Assembly: GCA_009780285.1 (NCBI GenBank)
Contig: WRAL01000073.1
Coordinates: 1 to 6,973 of the forward strand
From: Treponema sp.
GTDB taxonomy: Bacteria > Spirochaetota > Spirochaetia > Treponematales > Breznakiellaceae
Direction: 5' to 3'
Length of the DNA: 6,973 nt
Within the stretch, counting starts at the first letter, position 1. Every line of letters starts with the position of its first letter. The position numbers and the translations under genes were made by a program. This document shows positions 1-3,658 of this stretch, in pieces. The notes under the pieces were generated by a model that made no database searches, was not told the origin of the DNA, and was given only the letters and a program-made list of their open reading frames with translations.

Positions 1-25
1 AATTTATTTTTTTTACGGAAAACGC

Positions 26-54
26 TTGACACGAAAGATAAAAATTTATAGAGT
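26..54 (+). promoter_or_regulatory. Sigma70-type promoter for the peptide operon
   Basis: A perfect -35 hexamer TTGACA lies at 26-31. Seventeen bases downstream, at 49-54, is TAGAGT, which keeps the T1, A2 and T6 positions of TATAAT; TATAGA at 47-52 with a 15-bp spacer is the alternative. The region is markedly AT-rich compared with the rest of the window. Transcription from here would start near 61 and give a short leader ending in the Shine-Dalgarno site at 68-73. It is seen by inspection only. Confidence 0.6.
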
Positions 55-67
55 AATCTTACAAGAT

Positions 68-73
68 AGGAGG
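68..73 (+). promoter_or_regulatory. Consensus Shine-Dalgarno that fixes the peptide start
   Basis: AGGAGG is followed by six bases and then ATG at 80. It is the strongest ribosome binding site in the window and shows that the peptide starts at 80, not at the in-frame TTG at 26, which lies inside the -35 box. Such a strong site fits a product needed in larger amounts than the genes downstream. Confidence 0.85.
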
Positions 74-79
74 TCTTTT

Positions 80-382
80 ATGAAAAAGATCGTATCTCTA
101 GTGCTAGCGCTGACTGTGGCCGCATCCACTGTCTTTGCATCCCCGGCGCAGCAAAACGCGGTTTCGTTCGAAGCGACATCGAACGAAGTTATTCTTGGCT
201 CCGATGGCGACCTGTTCGCCTCGGTGAACGCCATGCCCTTGACCCTGGCCGAAATGGCGGAGGTTGAAGGCGAGGCGTTCTGGATTCCATTAATTATTCT
301 TGGCCTACTATTCAGCGGCTGCGTTGGCGGGTGCCCTACTGGAACGGATCCTATGCCAGATGAATACTGGCGAAATCGCTAA
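80..382 (+). CDS. Sec-exported small peptide precursor with a double-glycine-type leader and a two-Cys hydrophobic core
   Basis: This is a 100-residue protein that I cannot match to a named family. Residues 1-20 form a clean Sec signal peptide (KK, hydrophobic core, STVFA then SP). A polar stretch at 21-52 follows. Residues 54-65 read LTLAEMAEVEGE, which fits the C39 leader consensus LSxxELxxIxGG: L at -12, T at -11, E at -8, M at -7, V at -4, G at -2. The exception is E at -1 where G, A or S is usual. Cleavage after residue 65 would release 35 residues: a hydrophobic stretch (67-80), C81-V-G-G-C85, and a polar tail ending in WRNR. A C39-family peptidase gene lies two genes downstream, so I infer that this is its substrate. 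A bacteriocin-like toxin, a signal peptide or a surface-fibre subunit are all possible. Start chosen from the AGGAGG site. Confidence 0.75.
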   Translation: MKKIVSLVLALTVAASTVFASPAQQNAVSFEATSNEVILGSDGDLFASVNAMPLTLAEMAEVEGEAFWIPLIILGLLFSGCVGGCPTGTDPMPDEYWRNR

Positions 383-401
383 GATTCGGACTTCGATCTG
401 A

Positions 402-437
402 GGGAACAGCCGGCGTCCTTAATCGCCGGCTGTTCCC
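402..437 (+). terminator. Perfect 14-bp hairpin between peptide and downstream genes; partial terminator or mRNA-end stabiliser
   Basis: The arms at 402-415 and 424-437 are exact complements (GGGAACAGCCGGCG) with an 8-base loop. The hairpin begins 20 bases after the peptide stop and ends 24 bases before the next ATG. No T tract follows the stem, so it is unlikely to be a fully efficient intrinsic terminator. I infer that it either lets some transcription through or protects the 3' end of a short peptide mRNA. Either would make peptide more abundant than the three proteins encoded beyond it. Confidence 0.65.
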
Positions 438-461
438 ACTCTTCCATAGGAGAAACAAGCC

Positions 462-1316
462 ATGATTTCAACGGAGACATCCGCTCCCGCCGAAATGCGG
501 GCTTCCACGCGCCCAAGCCTGCCCGTCATTTTTCTGGCCTTTGCGGGCCCGTACCTTGTCCTGTACCTGTATATCTTGCTACAGCTGGCTTACAATTTTA
601 CCAGGGCCGGCTACGGCGATCTTGCCGACGCGCTTTCGCTTTTCTTCTATAGAACCAATGGCTGGCTTGGCTTATTGCCGGCGCTCGCGCTTTTTCTTTT
701 AGGGATCGCGCTAAACGCCGCCGCAAGGAAAGTTTGCGCGATGAAAACGCGCAATGCGGCCATAACCAGCGCAATCTTCGCGCTTGCACTAGTCGCGTTT
801 GACCATATCGCGCAAGCCCTTGTTTCCGCGCGCGCCGAGGACCTTCATGCCTCGTTCCTAAATGGCTGGCTCTCCATTAAGCCCATGATGATAAGCCAGT
901 ATCCCAGCTTTCCCAGGGGGCCCCTGCCTATGCAAGTTAGGCTGCTCGCAGGAATCGTGAGCATTATCGTGCTTCCCGCATTTATTCGCTTTGGCGGCAA
1001 ATTTAGCGACGCAAAGCCGAGTGTTTTAGGATTGGCTTTTTTTGGGGCCGTTAGTTTTTTATGTTCCATGCCCAAAACGATTATACTTGGAAATGCGGCA
1101 TATGATTACATACACATGGGAAGAAATTTTATTATTTTCATGCTGGCCGATGTTTATCTATTCCTGGCAGTATCTTTTTTAAGTCAGCTGCTACTATGCG
1201 ATCGCGCGCTTAGAAAGGTAAAAGACAGGGATATCCTGAAATTTTATGCCGAGAACGTAAGGATGATATTAGCGAAATGCGCTGCCTTTATCCAAAACAG
1301 GCGGAGCAAACCATGA
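462..1316 (+). CDS. Six-helix inner-membrane protein with a degenerate LspA (signal peptidase II)-like C-terminal half
   Basis: This 284-residue protein has predicted membrane segments near residues 21-43, 67-86, 99-120, 159-177, 188-209 and 222-246. From about residue 99 the layout resembles LspA (family A8). ALVAFDHIAQALV (109-121) aligns with the LspA N-terminal VLxDxxxKxxV segment, with D114 conserved and K replaced by Q. YDYIHMG (214-220) resembles the VVDFI segment, and IFMLADVYLF (225-234) resembles FNLADxxI, keeping the second catalytic Asp as D230. The NLxDR motif carrying the first catalytic Asp is not recognisable, so it may be a non-proteolytic relative. Canonical LspA is about 160 residues with four helices, so the two N-terminal helices are extra. 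AGGAG at 448-452 supports the start. Its stop overlaps the peptidase start. I infer a role in handling or immunity for the upstream peptide; the LspA relationship is tentative. Confidence 0.8.
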   Translation: MISTETSAPAEMRASTRPSLPVIFLAFAGPYLVLYLYILLQLAYNFTRAGYGDLADALSLFFYRTNGWLGLLPALALFLLGIALNAAARKVCAMKTRNAAITSAIFALALVAFDHIAQALVSARAEDLHASFLNGWLSIKPMMISQYPSFPRGPLPMQVRLLAGIVSIIVLPAFIRFGGKFSDAKPSVLGLAFFGAVSFLCSMPKTIILGNAAYDYIHMGRNFIIFMLADVYLFLAVSFLSQLLLCDRALRKVKDRDILKFYAENVRMILAKCAAFIQNRRSKP

Positions 1317-1891
1317 GCCGCTTCCTCTTCCTAATCTGGACGGCAACAATGCCCCTGGAAGAAACGCGCTTCGAGCATACCTACAAGCAAAGCTACGACA
1401 CCTCCTGCGGCATCGAGGCAATGGCCACGCTTCTGGGCAAATTCTGGGGCCTGGACGTAACGGCGCGCGAGGTCTTTCTTGACATGACCGCCGAATTGCC
1501 GGAGGACGCGCAGGGCTTCGCCACGAATTTCGCGGACATGGCGGGTTACATGGGAACGCATGGAATCGCCGCGCGGGGCTTTCGCATGGGCTGGGAGGAA
1601 CTTGAGCAAGCCTTGGCCGGCGGCTTTGGCCCCATAGTCGTCCATTACGACCGGCCTGTAGGCCATTTCGCCCTGCTTCTGCATATCGAGGGGGATTTCG
1701 CCTTTCTTTCCGATCCCTCAACGGGAGCCGTCATCGTGGATCGCGCGTCTTTCCTGCGGCGCTTTTCGGGAAACGTTCTTTTGGCCGCTTCCGCGACGCG
1801 AACGGTGGACAGGGAATTCTTGAACACGGCGGTGGACAGGCAAAACCTAATGCTGAGCCGCTTGCGGCGCGTCGCGGGGAATCGTATATGA
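1313..1891 (+). CDS. Stand-alone C39-family cysteine peptidase (FapD/periplasmic type)
   Basis: This 192-residue protein consists essentially of one peptidase C39 domain, without the ABC transporter usually fused to it. KQSYDTSCGIEAMATLLG (25-42) carries the oxyanion Gln Q26 and the nucleophile C32, six residues apart as in the family. GHFALLLHIEGDFAFLSDP (117-135) supplies H118 and, 16 residues on, D134. The whole triad is present, so it should be active. The RF(E/R)..(K/V)Q.YD.SCG pattern is that of periplasmic C39 proteins such as FapD. The N-terminus (RFLFLIWTAT, 3-12) is only a weak, short signal sequence, so periplasmic location is inferred. The ATG at 1313 overlaps the upstream TGA and has GGAG at 1303-1306; the in-frame ATG at 1277 lies inside the upstream gene and is less likely. 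It probably cleaves the peptide encoded at 80-382. Confidence 0.88.
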   Translation: MSRFLFLIWTATMPLEETRFEHTYKQSYDTSCGIEAMATLLGKFWGLDVTAREVFLDMTAELPEDAQGFATNFADMAGYMGTHGIAARGFRMGWEELEQALAGGFGPIVVHYDRPVGHFALLLHIEGDFAFLSDPSTGAVIVDRASFLRRFSGNVLLAASATRTVDREFLNTAVDRQNLMLSRLRRVAGNRI

Positions 1892-2709
1892 AAAAGCCTT
1901 GCATCGCTTTTATCGGAATGCTGCTCTGCGCCACGATTGGCGCGAACGAGAACGAATTTAACAGAATTACTTTCGACAAAGAAAGCGGCCGGCTTACGAC
2001 GGAGGCGGCGCTTAGGCACTACGCGCAGGCTGCGCCCGGCGGCGAGCTTCATGTTTTTACGCCGCATCTGTCCTTAGGATATTCGATGGGGAGCCACGGA
2101 TTTGGCGCAAGGCTTCCCCTTACCTTCGCGCTGTACACGGGAGATTCCGAGGCGATAAATTCCTTTTCCTACGGCTTTGAGGACGCGCAGCTTTCCTACG
2201 ACTATTCCATACGAAGGGGCGCGCTTAATTTTTTCCTTGGAGGGTTCTGGAGCCTGCCGATAAAAGCGCCGGGCGACGAAACGGAGGGATCGCCGGTTTC
2301 GCCGGGAAGCGGGCGGCACGGCCTTGGCCTGTCGTTTTCCGCTCATGGCATTAGGGATCCAGTGGTGTGGAATTTAGGGTTTTCCTATGGAGTGGGCCTG
2401 CCAAGCAGCGAAAGCGATAGCGGAATATGGGAACCGGGAAACATTGGCCTAAGCGCCGGCATTACCGTCCTTTTCAACGAGGTTTTTGGGTTTCGCCTTA
2501 ATCTGCATCAGCAATTGCGACTGCCGCAAGCGGGCGGCGCGGACGCGGCGAGCTTTTCCGCCTCAAGCTCCTTCTCTCCAGAGGCATTGGTTATGGGCGA
2601 CGATTGGCACCTGCGCCTAAGGTTGGACATATACGCGCACCCACTGTTTGCGCCGACGGCGCTGGGAATAACCTATGGCTATATGTTTGACCTTCCGGCA
2701 AGACGGTAA
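1888..2709 (+). CDS. Outer-membrane beta-barrel protein, FapF / Phenol_MetA_deg-like
   Basis: This 273-residue protein has a signal peptide (residues 1-19, cleavage after IGA) and a mature part made of alternating, glycine- and aromatic-rich strands. Examples are LSLGYSMGSHGFGARLPLTF, GALNFFLGGFWSLPI, NLGFSYGVGLP and a terminal LGITYGYMF. The order of a GFEDAQLSYDY segment, then LGGFWSLPI, a glycine-rich loop and GLGLSFSAHGIRDPVVWNLGFSY is typical of the Phenol_MetA_deg transporter fold (GxGD, LPxG, SxxxDPVV). FapF, the amyloid export pore of Pseudomonas, is of this type. The ATG overlaps the peptidase TGA (ATGA), with GGGGA at 1876-1880, so the two are translationally coupled. I infer that it is the outer-membrane exit or anchoring point for the processed peptide. 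An uptake channel in the same fold cannot be excluded. It is the last gene before a strong terminator. Confidence 0.8.
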   Translation: MKKPCIAFIGMLLCATIGANENEFNRITFDKESGRLTTEAALRHYAQAAPGGELHVFTPHLSLGYSMGSHGFGARLPLTFALYTGDSEAINSFSYGFEDAQLSYDYSIRRGALNFFLGGFWSLPIKAPGDETEGSPVSPGSGRHGLGLSFSAHGIRDPVVWNLGFSYGVGLPSSESDSGIWEPGNIGLSAGITVLFNEVFGFRLNLHQQLRLPQAGGADAASFSASSSFSPEALVMGDDWHLRLRLDIYAHPLFAPTALGITYGYMFDLPARR

Positions 2710-2751
2710 AAGTTTTCGCGGTATTTTTAAACGCGGCGCGCAAAAAGCCCC

Positions 2752-2769
2752 GGCCTGCGCGAGCAGGCC
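2752..2769 (-). terminator. Small GNRA-loop hairpin followed by T5 on the minus strand
   Basis: GGCCTGC at 2752-2758 and GCAGGCC at 2763-2769 pair around the tetraloop GCGA. Read on the minus strand the stem is followed within a few bases by TTTTT (complement of the A run at 2742-2746). This makes it a possible back-up terminator for minus-strand transcription arriving from maf. Confidence 0.45.
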
Positions 2770-2790
2770 CGAATCTAAAACCCACAACCT

Positions 2791-2835
2791 AAAACCGTCT
2801 GGCAAGGCGCAGGGGCGCCTTGCCAGACGGTTTTT
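2791..2835. terminator. Bidirectional intrinsic terminator
   Basis: A perfect 20-bp stem (2791-2810 with 2815-2834) closes over the loop AGGG. On the + strand it runs into TTTTT; on the - strand the A run at 2791-2794 gives TTTT. It lies between the convergent ends of the beta-barrel gene (stop at 2709) and maf (stop at 2998), as expected for a shared terminator. Confidence 0.88.
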
Positions 2836-2879
2836 CCTATAGAAAAGCGGCCTTTCCCTCCTAAAGCCCCAGCGGTATG

Positions 2880-2965
2880 CCCTGCTGCCGGCGGGCGCGC
2901 GGGCGCCGAGGGCATTTTGAGCGCAGCGATATGACCGAGGTCCCGCGCGCCCGCCGGCAGCAGGG
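2880..2965. repeat. Intergenic element with a perfect 24-bp inverted repeat
   Basis: The arms at 2880-2903 and 2942-2965 are exact complements. The 38-base spacer contains ATTTTGAGCGCAGCGATATG and ends in a second copy of CCGAGG (2906-2911 and 2935-2940); an inverted CCTCGG follows at 2968-2973. No plausible gene occupies 2840-2997. The GAGCGnAGCGA-type core resembles dispersed intergenic palindromes found in many bacterial genomes, so I take it as a REP/MITE-like repeat. Copy number cannot be seen from here. Confidence 0.75.
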
Positions 2966-2986
2966 GGCCTCGGCACTCCATGCCGC

Positions 2987-3012
2987 GATCAAAGGCCTTA
3001 GATCAAAAGGCC
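2987..3012. repeat. Short direct repeat across the maf stop codon
   Basis: GATCAAAGGCC (2987-2997) and GATCAAAAGGCC (3001-3012) are near-identical with a 14-base period and flank the minus-strand TAA of maf at 2998-3000. It looks like a small tandem duplication at the edge of the intergenic repeat, and may have set the present end of the gene. Confidence 0.55.
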
Positions 3013-3597
3013 GCGCGGCCCAGCCCGCAGCATCACAAAAAGCTCGCGCAAGGGAAGGCCGGCGACCGCGCTGGGCGAGCCAAGGACGCGCTCGATAAGG
3101 CAGGCGCCTTTTTCCTGCAAGCGATAGCCGCCGGCGGCGCCGCGCCATTCGCCGGTGTCCAGGTACCAGTCGATTTCCGCGCCGGAAAGCCGGGCGAAAT
3201 CCACGGCGCATTCCACTGCGCGCAGATCGATGCCGCCGTCGCGCAGGTCGCGCAGCGCGATGGCCGTTATTACCTCGTGCCGGCGCCCGGAAAAAAGCGC
3301 GAGCATTCGCGCCGCCTCTTCGCGCGAGGCCGGCTTCCCGAAAATACCGCCCTCTAGCGCGACGACGGTGTCAGCGGCCAGGACAAGGCGCCCGCCGAAG
3401 GCGCCGCCCGCGCCTTCCGGCGCGCCGTCAATCGCGAGCGCTTTTTTCCGCGCAAGATCCAGCGCGACTTCCCGCGCGCCCAGGCCCGGCTCGGGCGTCT
3501 CGTCGATCATCGCCGGAACGCAGACGAAGGGCAATCCCAAAAGCTCCAGGAAAGCGCGCCGCCTTGGGGATTCCGACGCTAGAATTATTGGCTCCAT
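2998..3597 (-). CDS. maf: Maf-family nucleoside triphosphate pyrophosphatase
   Basis: This 199-residue cytoplasmic enzyme hydrolyses non-canonical or excess NTPs to NMP and pyrophosphate; the family is also linked to septum formation. The signature motifs are in order: ILASESPRRR (5-14), the IDE segment (31-33), LAADTVV (73-79, with D76 as the expected catalytic Asp), GKP (87-89), FSGRRHEVITA (102-112), YLDTGEWRGAAGGY (145-158) and a C-terminal GSPSAVAGLPL. This last replaces the usual GSxxNVVGLP, losing the Asn. A small Gly/Ala-rich insert sits at 59-70. Length is normal. The start at 3597 places MEPIILASESP at the N-terminus as in the family; a longer in-frame ATG at 3660 would overlap the divergent pbpC start. 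No Shine-Dalgarno is visible. Substrate class (dTTP/UTP versus m7GTP) is not assigned. Confidence 0.92.
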   Translation of the reverse strand: MEPIILASESPRRRAFLELLGLPFVCVPAMIDETPEPGLGAREVALDLARKKALAIDGAPEGAGGAFGGRLVLAADTVVALEGGIFGKPASREEAARMLALFSGRRHEVITAIALRDLRDGGIDLRAVECAVDFARLSGAEIDWYLDTGEWRGAAGGYRLQEKGACLIERVLGSPSAVAGLPLRELFVMLRAGPRGLLI

Positions 3598-3602
3598 AAG
3601 CC

Positions 3603-3631
3603 ATGATAGCGCGGCGCGCGGGCGTTGAAAA
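3603..3631 (-). promoter_or_regulatory. Possible maf promoter directly abutting the start codon
   Basis: On the minus strand TTTTCA (3631-3626) and TATCAT (3608-3603, five of six to TATAAT) are separated by exactly 17 bases. Transcription would start almost at the maf ATG at 3597, which agrees with the lack of a Shine-Dalgarno site. Found by eye only. Confidence 0.4.
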
Positions 3632-3653
3632 TAGGCCGGCGGCGCGGTATGGT
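3625..3653 (+). promoter_or_regulatory. Possible pbpC promoter, back-to-back with that of maf
   Basis: TTGAAA (3625-3630, five of six) and TATGGT (3648-3653, four of six) are 17 bases apart. The expected start of transcription is close to the ATG at 3659, so the message would be nearly leaderless, or translation may begin at the in-frame ATG at 3683. The -35 box overlaps the -35 of the divergent maf promoter. Confidence 0.4.
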
Positions 3654-3658
3654 TGAGC

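Noticed and set aside
26..79. Longer 118-residue version of the peptide starting at TTG 26
   Set aside because: The TTG is part of the -35 box, and a perfect AGGAGG precedes ATG 80, which begins a textbook signal peptide.
1277..1312. Upstream in-frame ATG for the C39 peptidase
   Set aside because: It lies wholly within the preceding gene, adds a non-hydrophobic extension, and ATG 1313 has GGAG and an ATGA overlap.
1269..1721. 150-residue minus-strand reading frame
   Set aside because: It is Arg/Pro-rich, lies opposite the C39 gene whose catalytic motifs are intact, and has no domain.
1888..1947. Lipoprotein signal in the beta-barrel precursor (MLLC)
   Set aside because: The residues before Cys (MLL) do not fit a lipobox, and a normal signal-peptidase-I site follows at IGA/N.
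2841..2997. CRISPR array or tRNA/sRNA gene in the intergenic gaps
   Set aside because: No regularly spaced direct repeats and no cloverleaf; the structure is explained by inverted repeats.
3155..3628. 157-residue plus-strand reading frame
   Set aside because: It is a low-complexity Ser/Arg/Ala product lying opposite maf; a by-product of high GC.
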